A stretch of 64,000 bases of DNA from JARRPM01 sp963792815 (GTDB lineage Bacteria > Pseudomonadota > Gammaproteobacteria > Pseudomonadales > Halieaceae), in contig CAWBXR010000012.1 of assembly GCA_963792815.1 (NCBI GenBank), positions 310,001 through 374,000 of the forward strand. Direction: 5' to 3'. Below the pieces are notes generated by a model. That model was not told the DNA's origin. It saw only the letters and a list, made by a program, of their open reading frames with translations, and did not search any database. Numbering within the stretch: position 1 is the first letter of the stretch; each line of letters starts with the position of its first letter. A program made the translations under genes and the position numbers. Positions 18,911 through 28,042 of the stretch are shown here, one piece after another.

Positions 18911-19356
18911 ATTCGCTCTCCTGGTGTTAATCGTTAAAAAATGCGGGTGTTGAATAAAACACGGGTAACGCCGAGGCAGTCCCGGCTGATGGCTGTCTTC
19001 ACCGGCGCGGAACTAACGGCATAACCAGTTGATATCTTTGGGTCGGTATACTGCCTGCTAATGGGGTGTTCGTCCATAAAACCGTGCTTTGCGAAATGCG
19101 TCACGATCCACGATTCCCGCCTCACACCGGGCCTCCATATGTGGCACAATCCGGGGGTCATGAGCTTGCGGCAAGCATTGCCGGTCATGGCCTGTTCTTC
19201 AGTAAACTCGCGCCGCACGATGAACGCTCCCTGCCGGTGGCGGACAGTAAAGGCCGCAAAGTATGGGCGCGGGCACACAGCGGGGCAATGACCTGTCCCT
19301 ACACGAAAATTGACGTAAACTGACAGCCACCCGCTAAGGGCACCACAAGGAGTTCG
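18911..19356 (+). other. Intergenic region between divergent genes, with one candidate operator
   Basis: About 446 bp between the SDR (leftward) and the diguanylate cyclase (rightward). The near-perfect inverted repeat GTGTT-N6-AACAC at 18947-18962, flanked by CGG/GGG, lies within 55 bp of the SDR start and could be an operator. Short open frames on both strands here show no recognisable motif and are not called. AAGGAGTTCG before 19357 is the diguanylate cyclase ribosome-binding site. Confidence 0.4.
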
Positions 19357-20523
19357 ATGGACCAGATTTTTCCAGCAAACTGGGCGCTGATGCTGTTTGG
19401 GCTGATCTTCTCGATCACCTGCGCCCAGATGCTGGTTGTCTACGTTCTAGCCGACTCCAGTAAACCACCTGCAGGACTGGGCCTTTACACAGTGTATTTC
19501 ATGGCGTCGCTGCTGGGCTGGATCGCCATTACCCTGGAACAGAACTCCAATGTGCTGATGGCGGTGAATGTGCCGTCGATCATGATCATCCTCAACAGCT
19601 ACATCCTGTTTCTGGCGGCGGGCCAGCGGGCGGGTGTCACGCGTGGTCGCGTGGTCCTCGGCGCGATCTGCCTGCTGGCCTGCCTGTGCGAATTCTTCCT
19701 GCCGCGAGCCCAGATGTTTATTGTCCAGGCGGGCGCAGTTGCGCTGTTTTTTGCAGGCACCGGCCTGGTCTGCGGCTGGCGGGGCTGGAGCCACCGCAAT
19801 ATCGGAGACGCCATTATCGCCTATGCAGCCGCCATGATGGCACTGGGAATGCCGGTCGCCGTGTACTATTTCACCAAGGGGGGCGCCCGCTTGCAGGGCG
19901 AGGCGATCGCTTTCGGGATTCACAGCGCGGCCTATGCCCTCATTGCCATCGGCTTTCTGGCCAGCGTGGTAATCGAATACCAGCAACACCTGTCCAATCT
20001 CGCGACCATGGACCCTCTCACCCGCCTGCTCAACCGGCGCGGCCTGGATGATGCGCTGCAGATCAGTCGGGCCCAGGCAGCCAGGCGCAACCTGCCCACG
20101 TCGGCCATCATGGTGGACATCGATCACTTCAAACAGGTGAATGACAGTTTTGGCCACGAGATTGGCGACCACGTACTGCGGCAGGTCGCCGACGTGATCA
20201 GCCGCCTGTGCCGCTCCAGCGACGTCGTAGCCCGCACCGGTGGCGAGGAATTCCTGATCATACTGCCTGAAACGGACATGGATTCCGCCCGGATCCTGGC
20301 CGAACGCATCCGCGAGGCGATCGGTAAGAGGCCTCTGCTGGTGGATTCCCAGCGTATTGGCGTTACCGTCAGCCTCGGTGTCTCCGGCGTCGTCGGCGAT
20401 ATGAATCTCGACGAACTGTCACTGGAAGCGGATCGCGCGATGTACCTCGCCAAGCGCGGGGGACGCAACCGGGTCGCCTCGGTGGAGCACCGGCCAATAC
20501 ACCTGACTACCGCGGCCGGCTAG
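19357..20523 (+). CDS. Membrane diguanylate cyclase (GGDEF)
   Basis: A 388-residue inner-membrane protein. The N-terminal ~200 residues contain about six hydrophobic helices without a recognisable ligand motif. The GGDEF domain (~218-380) has the DPLTRLLNRRGLDDAL start, VDIDHFKQVNDSFGHEIGD and the active-site GGEEF near residue 295. RSSD lies five residues before it and is a good inhibitory I-site. It therefore should make cyclic di-GMP and be product-inhibited. The environmental signal is unknown. The AraC-type regulator gene begins 15 bp downstream. A PilZ protein at 54952 is a possible c-di-GMP effector, but no direct link is visible. Confidence 0.93.
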   Translation: MDQIFPANWALMLFGLIFSITCAQMLVVYVLADSSKPPAGLGLYTVYFMASLLGWIAITLEQNSNVLMAVNVPSIMIILNSYILFLAAGQRAGVTRGRVVLGAICLLACLCEFFLPRAQMFIVQAGAVALFFAGTGLVCGWRGWSHRNIGDAIIAYAAAMMALGMPVAVYYFTKGGARLQGEAIAFGIHSAAYALIAIGFLASVVIEYQQHLSNLATMDPLTRLLNRRGLDDALQISRAQAARRNLPTSAIMVDIDHFKQVNDSFGHEIGDHVLRQVADVISRLCRSSDVVARTGGEEFLIILPETDMDSARILAERIREAIGKRPLLVDSQRIGVTVSLGVSGVVGDMNLDELSLEADRAMYLAKRGGRNRVASVEHRPIHLTTAAG

Positions 20524-20538
20524 GCTGCAGCGGCAACC

Positions 20539-21540
20539 TTGCGCAGCCCGTCTATTTCCGTGCGTTTTGCCCGAGCTGTGCTCAAGCAGACTGTGCAGCA
20601 CGGTCTCGACCCGATCGCGCTGCTGCGTAAAAACCGTATCTCGCCGCGCTTGCTGCTGGAAGACGAGGCCCGTATCTCGGTGGAGCGTTTCGCTGACCTG
20701 CAGGTCAGCACCATGCTTGCGCTGCAGGACGAGGCCCTGGGTTATGCCTCCCGGCGCATGCCCATAGGCAGCTGGTCCATGATGTGCCACGCCGTCATTG
20801 GCAGCGCAACCCTCGGGCAGGCGCTCAGCCGTTTCTCCCGCTTCTACCAGCTGTTTGAATTCGGCCTCCACCCGGTCATGACAACAGCAGATGACAGGAC
20901 GCGGCTCTGCCTGCAGCAGGTTGACGTCGATAACAGCGCCAGCTCCTATTACAGCGAGCTGTTCCTGAGCAATTCCCAGCGTTTTGCGAACTGGCTGGTG
21001 CAGGAACAACTGCCCCTGCACCAGGTCAGCCTCAAACAACCGCCGGTCGCGCGCCGGGAGGAGTATCACCAGGTATTCATGGGCAATCCCGTCGAGTTTG
21101 AACAAGAAGGCGCGGCCCTGGTTTACAGCACGTCACTGATGGATAAACCACTGCGACAAAACGAAGCGTCCCTGCGGCATTTCCTGCGACACCCGGCGCT
21201 GTTCATGCTGACCCAGCAGTTCGCCACAGATAGCTGGACAGCGCGGGTGCGCGACATCCTCAGGCAAAATATGGACGGTATGCCCGAACTCAATGATGTC
21301 GCCGCCATCCTCGACCTTCACCCCCAGACCCTGCGCCGGAGGCTTGCTGCCGAGGGAACCAGTTTCATGGACATAAAGAACCGGCTGCGTCGTGATACCG
21401 CCCTGCACTTCCTGGGAAAACAGGGCCTGAGCATTGAGGAGATCGCCCACCGCGCGGGGTTCTCAGAGTCCAGCGCTTTTATCCGGGCCTTCAAGGGGTG
21501 GACCGGAGTCACCCCCTATTGTTACCGCAAGGGACTGTAA
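20539..21540 (+). CDS. AraC-family transcriptional regulator (Arabinose_bd-type sensor)
   Basis: A 333-residue DNA-binding regulator. The N-terminal ~200 residues match the sensor domain found in OruR/VirS/MmsR-like AraC proteins (ALGYASRRMPIGSW, RFSRFYQLFEFGL). The C-terminal AraC double helix-turn-helix runs from ~240 to 333, including AAILDLHPQTLRRRLAAEG, SIEEIAHRAGFSESSAFIRA and FKGWTGVTPYCYRK. No ATG is well placed, so I use TTG at 20539. An in-frame GTG at 20560 is the alternative. Proteins of this sensor class often bind fatty acids or other small organic acids. The target is not indicated. Confidence 0.88.
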   Translation: MRSPSISVRFARAVLKQTVQHGLDPIALLRKNRISPRLLLEDEARISVERFADLQVSTMLALQDEALGYASRRMPIGSWSMMCHAVIGSATLGQALSRFSRFYQLFEFGLHPVMTTADDRTRLCLQQVDVDNSASSYYSELFLSNSQRFANWLVQEQLPLHQVSLKQPPVARREEYHQVFMGNPVEFEQEGAALVYSTSLMDKPLRQNEASLRHFLRHPALFMLTQQFATDSWTARVRDILRQNMDGMPELNDVAAILDLHPQTLRRRLAAEGTSFMDIKNRLRRDTALHFLGKQGLSIEEIAHRAGFSESSAFIRAFKGWTGVTPYCYRKGL

Positions 21541-21638
21541 ACCCGGGGACGACTTGCGGAATAAATTTACCCGCCGCCCCCCAAACCGGCGCGATATTGG
21601 CTATAGTCATTTGCTGACAGACAAGCAGGGAAAAAGTT

Positions 21639-24452
21639 GTGAAAAAAGTCGCGCGCATACTGGCTATTATCTACGCATCCTACCTGGCACTGGTATTGCT
21701 CGTTGTCACGCCTGCCCTGAACCTGCTGCCGGGCTGGGCTGTAAAAAAATACCTTGGACGGGATTTTCACAGCGAGATCATCTGGTTCAACCCCTTCACC
21801 CTGAGCCTTGAATTAAACAAGACCGCAATTCCCGAACTGGACGGGTCGCGTTTTGTCAGCCTCGATAGCGCCAGCGTCAACCTGTCACTGGAAAGCCTCT
21901 GGAGTGGCGCCCTGGTATTCGACCAGGTCGCTGTCTCACAGCTGTATGTCCACGTGATCGAACAGGCGGATGGCAACTTTAATTTCTCCGATATGGTGCC
22001 ACCAGATGACCCCCAGGCGCCTGCACCGGAATCAACGGGCATATTCCCGGTCACCATCCACAATTTCAACTTCACCTCGGAGCAGCTGGTATACACCAAC
22101 CAGGCCCGGGAAAAACCTTTCAGCAGCGAGTTGAACGGCCTGGCGCTGAATGTGACCGGCCTGTCCACAATACTGGAGGAAGGCAAGCCCTATGTCCTGG
22201 ACGCCACTGGCGAAGGGGGCGGCCAACTTCACTGGGAGGGTGAGGTATCGATACCGCGCTCCCACAGCGAGGGAACCCTGGCCCTGACCGACCTGCAGCT
22301 ACCCGCCCTGTGGCGAATTGCCGAGCCCTGGGTGTCCTTCGAACTGCCACAGGGCACCATCAGCGTCGAGGGTAACTACCAGGTCAACTGGGGCGAAGCC
22401 ATCGACTACCGCGTCAGCAACGGCGAGGTGCGTCTGGATGGAATAGCCATCAATCCGAAGTCAACCGCGCAGTTGCCGGACACGGCGGTCGCCCTGGGCG
22501 GCCTGAAGTTGTCGGGTATAGAACTGGATGGCGCGGCCCAGCATGTGGACCTGGGGGCACTGGTGATCAACGAGCTCGCGATCAGCGGTTGGATGAAGGA
22601 TGACCAGGTAAGCCTGGTGCAGCTGTTCGCGCCGGTGCCGCCCGCTGACGACGCGCAGGCAACGCCCCAGGAGGAGGACAGCGGTGGCGAGTCGGGCTGG
22701 ACAGCCAGCCTCGGCACATTCCAACTGGCAGACAGCAGTGTGCGCTGGCGCTCGGACTTCACCGACCCCGCCCTGCTGGAGATAACGCCGCTGGAGGCCA
22801 GTGCCAGCGATATCAGGTGGCCGCTCGAGGGCGACAGCGAACTGTCCCTCAAGCTGACCGTGAACGGCGAGACCGCGGCGTCCGTGAAGGGCACACTGGA
22901 CCTCGCCCTGGGCACAGGCAGCCTCTCTTACGAACTCGAAGGCTTGCCGCTGGCCTGGTTCAACCCCAACTTTCCCGCCGCCCTGAACGCGGAGATCACG
23001 GATGGCCAGTTACAGGTAGCCGGCGAGATCAGCCTCGCGGAGTATGCACCGGCGAGCATAGGCATGGATGGTGCGATCAGCGGCTTCGCAGGGAAAATTA
23101 CTGACGCCGAGCTAGCACTGACCTCCTGGGAGACCGTGCGCTGGGAAAAACTGCAGATCGACATGGACAAGCACCAGGTGGAACTGGCCAAACTGTCGAT
23201 AGACAACTACCAGGGTCGGATACACATCAACGAGGACGGTTCCATCAACGCCCAGAACCTCTGGAAACAGGAAGTGGGTGAACAGGCCGAGGAGGTAAAG
23301 GAGGACCTGTCCGAGGGGGAGCCCTGGAGTGTCACGGTACCGCTGATTCTGATAACAGACAGCGAAATCGATTTCATGGACGAGTCGCTCCCCATTCACT
23401 TTCGTACCGTGATCGGCGATATCAACGGCAATATCAAGGACATCAGCAGCGACGAGGCCGCGAAGACCAAAGTCGACATAGAAGGTTCGGTGGATGGCTA
23501 TGCCCCGGTGACACTGGCCGGCACCGCCCAGCCGCTGCGCAGCCCGCCCGCAATCGATCTGGATCTGAAATTTGCGGGTGTCGATATGGCGCTGCTGTCG
23601 CCCTACTCCGGCACTTACGCCGGCTATGCGATAGAGCGCGGCGTGCTCAACCTGAACCTGAAGTACGCCATGGAGGACAACCGCCTCAAGGGCAACAACA
23701 AGATTCTCATCGACCAGATGAAACTGGGGGATAAAGTCGAAAGCGAAAAAGCCGTGGACCTTCCGCTGGAGCTGGCGCTCGCGCTGTTGACCGACAGCAA
23801 GGGTGTCATCGATATGGAAATTCCGGTCAGCGGCGATGTAGACGACCCGGAATTCAGCGTGGGCAGCGTGGTGATGGGGGCATTGGTCAATCTCATCACC
23901 AAGGCAATCACATCTCCTTTTACCCTACTCGCAAGCCTGGTGGACTCAGAGGAGGACCTGCAGCGGGTGAACTTCAGGTCCGGCTCCGCCGAGCTGCAGG
24001 CATCCAGCCGGGAACAGCTGGACAAGCTTAACAGCGCCCTGGCCCAGCGGCCCGAGTTAACCCTTGTTATTGTCGGACGCCTGCAGCTTACGGCTGACCG
24101 GGAGCGGCTGCAGAAGAACCAGCTGCAGGCCCAGTTGCTGGCGGACGGACTGCCTGAGGCGGAACTGTCCAGTAAAGGCCCGGACTGGGAGCAAGCGATC
24201 TCAGCGCGTTACCAGGCTGCAGCTCCGGGGGAAACCACCCTGACTGCCAATGAGCAATACCTGAAACTGGCGCAGGCTATCACCCTGCCGGATGCGGACC
24301 TGGTTGAACTGGCCACCGCCAGGGCGGTCGCTGTCAAGACTTACCTGGTAAACGAGGCCGGCCTGGACCCCGACCGGGCGGCGATCGCGAAGCCAAACCT
24401 GGATAAGCAAAGCAATCTCTACAGCGGCGTGGAACTGCAAATAGACATCTAG
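21639..24452 (+). CDS. DUF748 / AsmA-like giant envelope protein
   Basis: A 937-residue protein with one N-terminal membrane helix (residues ~5-27). The long periplasmic beta-rich body is typical of DUF748 proteins (HSEIIWFNPFTLSLELNKTA at the start, and GVLNLNLKYAMEDNRLKGNN late in the body). This is an AsmA-related fold thought to bridge the envelope and move lipids. The C-terminal ~150 residues (VNFRSGSAELQASSREQLDK onwards) resemble an OmpA-like peptidoglycan-binding segment. Translation starts at GTG 21639 behind AGGGAAAAAG. The stop overlaps the convergent sprT stop by 4 bp. The lipid substrate is unknown. Confidence 0.85.
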   Translation: MKKVARILAIIYASYLALVLLVVTPALNLLPGWAVKKYLGRDFHSEIIWFNPFTLSLELNKTAIPELDGSRFVSLDSASVNLSLESLWSGALVFDQVAVSQLYVHVIEQADGNFNFSDMVPPDDPQAPAPESTGIFPVTIHNFNFTSEQLVYTNQAREKPFSSELNGLALNVTGLSTILEEGKPYVLDATGEGGGQLHWEGEVSIPRSHSEGTLALTDLQLPALWRIAEPWVSFELPQGTISVEGNYQVNWGEAIDYRVSNGEVRLDGIAINPKSTAQLPDTAVALGGLKLSGIELDGAAQHVDLGALVINELAISGWMKDDQVSLVQLFAPVPPADDAQATPQEEDSGGESGWTASLGTFQLADSSVRWRSDFTDPALLEITPLEASASDIRWPLEGDSELSLKLTVNGETAASVKGTLDLALGTGSLSYELEGLPLAWFNPNFPAALNAEITDGQLQVAGEISLAEYAPASIGMDGAISGFAGKITDAELALTSWETVRWEKLQIDMDKHQVELAKLSIDNYQGRIHINEDGSINAQNLWKQEVGEQAEEVKEDLSEGEPWSVTVPLILITDSEIDFMDESLPIHFRTVIGDINGNIKDISSDEAAKTKVDIEGSVDGYAPVTLAGTAQPLRSPPAIDLDLKFAGVDMALLSPYSGTYAGYAIERGVLNLNLKYAMEDNRLKGNNKILIDQMKLGDKVESEKAVDLPLELALALLTDSKGVIDMEIPVSGDVDDPEFSVGSVVMGALVNLITKAITSPFTLLASLVDSEEDLQRVNFRSGSAELQASSREQLDKLNSALAQRPELTLVIVGRLQLTADRERLQKNQLQAQLLADGLPEAELSSKGPDWEQAISARYQAAAPGETTLTANEQYLKLAQAITLPDADLVELATARAVAVKTYLVNEAGLDPDRAAIAKPNLDKQSNLYSGVELQIDI

Positions 24453-25066
24453 CCGGCGTAGGACAGGTCGCTGCCGCAAATACGGCAGCGGTAACGGCCA
24501 ACACCCTGCAGTACGCGGTTGTGCCGCGTCGAGGACACATCGTGGACCCTGCAGCCGCAGCGGTAGGGATGAGTGCGCTGCTGCCGTTGGGGAATCCCCT
24601 CAAGATCCAGATCGAAGGTCACGCCCTGGTCGGCGCCAAAATGCTCCATCAGGGCCCGCCACTGGCGGCCGTGGGGCTTTATGCCGCGGGTGCCGTAAAG
24701 CTCGTGCACGATGAAATGGGCTACCTCGTGGGGAACAGTGTCCCGCAGGTTCTCCTCGTAATACTTGGCAAAAATCCAGGGGTTGTAGCGAATCCAGCCG
24801 CGGCGCCCTACCAGCTTGAACATACCCGCGGTGCGGCCTGCCAGGTCAAACAGAACAGGTATCTGGCGGAATCGCCGCCCGAACAGTTCACTGGCCTGCA
24901 GGACATAACGCTCGGTTGCTGCAACCACCTCGCGCTGCTGGGGCTTTCCGATCGGCTCTACCACTGTGTTTTTGCCCCCAATTGCGCCCAAATCCCCAAT
25001 GCCGGCGTTGTCGCCGGGCAACGCCATGGGGACAGCATAACGAGCACGGCGGCGCGGCTCAAACAT
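24449..25066 (-). CDS. SprT-family zinc metalloprotease-like protein
   Basis: A protein of about 205 residues. The SprT-like domain contains the zinc protease motif HEVAH (VPHEVAHFIVHELYG) with a third ligand expected in KPHGRQWRALM. The C-terminal zinc ribbon has CGC and CRIC cysteine pairs (YRCGCRVHD and YRCRICGSDL). The fold is shared with Spartan/Wss1 DNA-protein-crosslink proteases, and the bacterial SprT role is poorly defined. I prefer the ATG at 25066, preceded by GAAGCGGAA. A longer frame to 25171 would intrude on the promoter of the divergent gene, and 25027 is a shorter alternative. Confidence 0.85.
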   Translation of the reverse strand: MFEPRRRARYAVPMALPGDNAGIGDLGAIGGKNTVVEPIGKPQQREVVAATERYVLQASELFGRRFRQIPVLFDLAGRTAGMFKLVGRRGWIRYNPWIFAKYYEENLRDTVPHEVAHFIVHELYGTRGIKPHGRQWRALMEHFGADQGVTFDLDLEGIPQRQQRTHPYRCGCRVHDVSSTRHNRVLQGVGRYRCRICGSDLSYAG

Positions 25067-25201
25067 TTCCGCTTCAATGCGCTTTGCTGTACATTTAGCG
25101 ACTGCGCGACAGGGCCGGCCATCACCGCAGCGGGCGATTGCCCTGACGCTATCTGTCAAACCCACCCACAAGCAACCATTTCACGATAAGAACCTGTAAT
25201 T

Positions 25202-26221
25202 ATGAGCACACAGAACATCGACACCGTCAGCCTGGGCAACTATCTGGAACAGCATATTCCCGGCTTCAAGGGGCCGGTCAGCGCGGAAAAATTCGCGGGC
25301 GGCCAGTCCAACCCGACATTCAAGCTGAGCGCCGATGGCAAGTCCTATGTGCTGCGGCGCAAGCCGCCGGGAGAACTGCTTAAATCGGCCCATGCGGTCG
25401 ATCGCGAATTCCGGGTGATAAGCGCACTGCGCGATACCGATGTGCCGGTGCCGCGCACCTATATCTTTTGCGAGGACGAGACAGTTATCGGCTCCATGTT
25501 TTACATCATGGAGTACATGGAGGGCAGGATTCTGTGGGATCCGGTGATTCCGGAAGCTGCGGACAACGCCGAGCGGGCAGCCATCTACGACGCCATGAAT
25601 GCCACCATGGCGGCCCTGCACTGTGTCGATGTCGACGCGGTCGGGCTGGCCGATTACGGACGTCCGGGAAACTATTTCGAGCGCCAGGTAGATCGCTGGA
25701 CCAAGCAGTACCGGGCATCCGAAACCCAGCGCATAGAGGCCATGGAGACCCTGCTGGCATGGCTGCCGGCAAACATGCCGGCGGATGATGGCGCGGTGAG
25801 CCTGGTACACGGTGACTACCGCCTGGATAATATGATGTTTCATCCCACCGAGCCCCGGGTGATTGCCCTGCTGGACTGGGAGTTATCGACCCTGGGACAT
25901 CCCCTGGCGGACCTGGCGAACCAGTGCATGGCCTGGATGCTGCCGCGCGAGGGTGGGGTGAAGGGACTCGCCGGGGTGGACCGCGCCGCGCTGGGGATAC
26001 CCAGCGATGAAGAGTATATCGCCCGCTACTGCGAGCGCACCGGGCGGCACGGCATCGACAACTGGAACTTCTATCTGGTGTTTTCCCTGTTCCGCCTCGC
26101 CGCCATCTGCCAGGGCATCGTCAAGCGAGCCCAGATAGGTACCGCATCAAGCCAGGAGGCGGACTCCAGGGGTGATTCGGTAGTGCCACTGGCAGAGATG
26201 GGAGCGGCGCTGATCCGCTGA
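25202..26221 (+). CDS. Phosphotransferase-family protein (ACAD10/11 N-domain-like)
   Basis: A 339-residue kinase-fold protein of the APH family. AEKFAGGQSNPTFKL forms the glycine-loop region and SYVLRRKPPG supplies the conserved Lys. The catalytic HGDYRLDN is near residue 203, followed by ALLDWELSTLGHPLADLA with the metal-binding Asp. The sequence is typical of proteins neighbouring acyl-CoA dehydrogenases and resembles the kinase half of eukaryotic ACAD10/11, which phosphorylates 4-hydroxyacyl-CoAs. That activity is a reasonable hypothesis here. A bidirectional terminator follows. Confidence 0.88.
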   Translation: MSTQNIDTVSLGNYLEQHIPGFKGPVSAEKFAGGQSNPTFKLSADGKSYVLRRKPPGELLKSAHAVDREFRVISALRDTDVPVPRTYIFCEDETVIGSMFYIMEYMEGRILWDPVIPEAADNAERAAIYDAMNATMAALHCVDVDAVGLADYGRPGNYFERQVDRWTKQYRASETQRIEAMETLLAWLPANMPADDGAVSLVHGDYRLDNMMFHPTEPRVIALLDWELSTLGHPLADLANQCMAWMLPREGGVKGLAGVDRAALGIPSDEEYIARYCERTGRHGIDNWNFYLVFSLFRLAAICQGIVKRAQIGTASSQEADSRGDSVVPLAEMGAALIR

Positions 26222-26230
26222 AAGAAAAAA

Positions 26231-26251
26231 ACGGGGCATCAGCCCCGTTTT
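26231..26251. terminator. Bidirectional rho-independent terminator
   Basis: A perfect 7-bp stem, ACGGGGC-ATCA-GCCCCGT, is followed by TTTT on the plus strand and preceded by AAAAAAA, which is a U-tract for the minus strand. It sits exactly between the convergent ends of the phosphotransferase (26221) and patatin (26253) genes and should stop both transcripts. Confidence 0.85.
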
Positions 26252-26252
26252 G

Positions 26253-27951
26253 TTATGCCGCCTGCTGGCCGGGCTGCTCGCCCTCCTTGGGCTTTTTGCT
26301 CGCCGCCGGCGCTTTTTTTACGGTGCCGGCTTTCCTGCCCACAATCGCCTTCTTCTTCGCTTTGACCTGCTGTGCCGGCTTCGATGCCTTTGCAGGCTTG
26401 ACAGGCTTCGCTTTGCCGACCCCGCTGTCGAGTGCCGCCCGGTCCGCCCGGGTGGGTGGTGGCCTGCGTCGCGACGACCGCGGGCGATGCACCTCACTGG
26501 CATCAGGGCGCAGATCCCCGGTTTCAAAGCGGGTCAGTATTTCCTCCATGGTGCGGCTTATCTTGGTGCAAATCCTGATCGACTCAATGCTGGGATAGGT
26601 TGAATGCTCACCGCCTTCCATCAATTCGATCAGGTCCTTCTCGGACAGGTGGGAGAGAATCTTGGCGGGGTTGTACCAGCGGAAGCTGGGAACGATATTG
26701 ATATCGCCGCTGTATTCCTGGTCGATCAAGGCGTGCACACTGTTCATCAGCATATTGAACCGCGGCCAGTTGTCGCCCTGGCGCTGCACCACGCCCCGGT
26801 AAAAGTTCAGCAGCTCCCGACCCATGCCGACCCCGAGGCTGCCCAGGGCCGAACCCAGCGCGCTGCGACTGCCCTCTTTCCTGAGGAACGGTATCGCTAT
26901 CGGGTTGACCATGCTGACAATGTAGTGGTTGGCGCTGTAGAGCCGCGACAGGCGCTTGGCGGGCAGGTCGTCAGCGATCGAACCGTCCACCCACTTGCGC
27001 GTGGGCAGGTAGGGCTGGGCCTCGCCGTGCACGTTCCTGGCCATCAGCATCACCGGCGGGAATACCCCCGGCACCGCGCAGGAGGCCATCACCGCGGATC
27101 GCACGAATACGTTGGGCGAGGTTATCGCGTTGAGCAGGCGGGAGCGCTGGTGGGGCTCCGCCGGGAGCTACCGTGATGCTGATCTGGCGACCGGTTTTCT
27201 CATAGGCTTCCTGGAAGGTAAGGTCCGGTACCATGCGGGCGATCAGGCGCCCCAGGTCGCCCACATCGATTTGCGGGTTGGCGCCGAAAAACATGCGGGA
27301 AAAGGTGCTGGCCTCCCGCTCTGCCTCGAACAGCACATTGGCCGGGCTGTAGAAGTGCTCGAGCTCCTTGTCCGTATGGGTACCCAGTACGCCCGCCACC
27401 AGCGAGCCGGCACTCGAACCGGAGATCACCCTGGGCAGCAGCCCCTGGTCCAGCAGCATTTTCACCACTCCCAGGTGATAAAAGCCCAGCACGCCGCCGC
27501 CACTCAGCATCAGCGCGGAGCGGCCATAGCAGATGTTGGCCCGATAGAAAAAATCCAGTTTTTCCTGGGGATTGATAAGGTCGTTGTCCAGCTCCGCCAG
27601 GTAGCGCAGGGAGTCATCGACCTCGTCGATATACTGTTCGATGAGTTTCTTGGTGCCAAACTTGGCCTGGCGGTAGAGGGCGCTGCGGCCCATGCCGCCC
27701 ATATTGCCGTGAATGCCCTCATTGAGGGTGAACAGCAGCCCGTGGTGGTCGTGCCGGGCGCGCAGACTGCGGATGCGATCAAGGCGCAGGCGAATCTGGG
27801 CGTAATCGTACTGGCTGGTCTGGTCCACCTCGCGCCAGCGCCGTTTTCCGGAAAGTTCGTCGTGCTCGATAGCGGCCTGGCGCCACTCGTCGTAGCTGCG
27901 ACACTTGCTCATCGTGCGCTCGAGTTTCTTGAGCTTGCGTGAATTACCCAC
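26253..27951 (-). CDS. Patatin-like phospholipase with DUF3336 and Lys/Ala-rich tail (frameshift)
   Basis: A serine lipase related to yeast TGL3/4/5 and plant SDP1 triacylglycerol lipases. The N-terminal DUF3336 region (SYDEWRQAAIEHD) leads to the patatin core: Gly-rich LSGGGVLGFYHLG, nucleophile GSSAG and the catalytic Asp in KWVDGSIADD. The frame breaks near 27163-27165. Removing one base gives ISITVAPAEPHQRSRLLNAI and joins both parts into ~565 residues. The last ~90 residues are rich in Lys, Ala and Pro (KPVKPAKASKPAQQVKAKKK), unusual for this family and like the acyltransferase tail at 7.2-7.4 kb. A role in mobilising stored neutral lipid is plausible. Confidence 0.9.
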
Positions 27952-28042
27952 CGTTGCACCTCTTCAATTCTTTACAACCACAATACTTGCCTGCGACAAG
28001 CATAATCGAAATGATAAATGACGCCCAGCGGTTTGTCGCGGG

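Noticed and set aside
19061..19323. Small overlapping frames on both strands between the SDR and the diguanylate cyclase
   Set aside because: No family resemblance, no ribosome-binding site, and several frames compete for the same bases.
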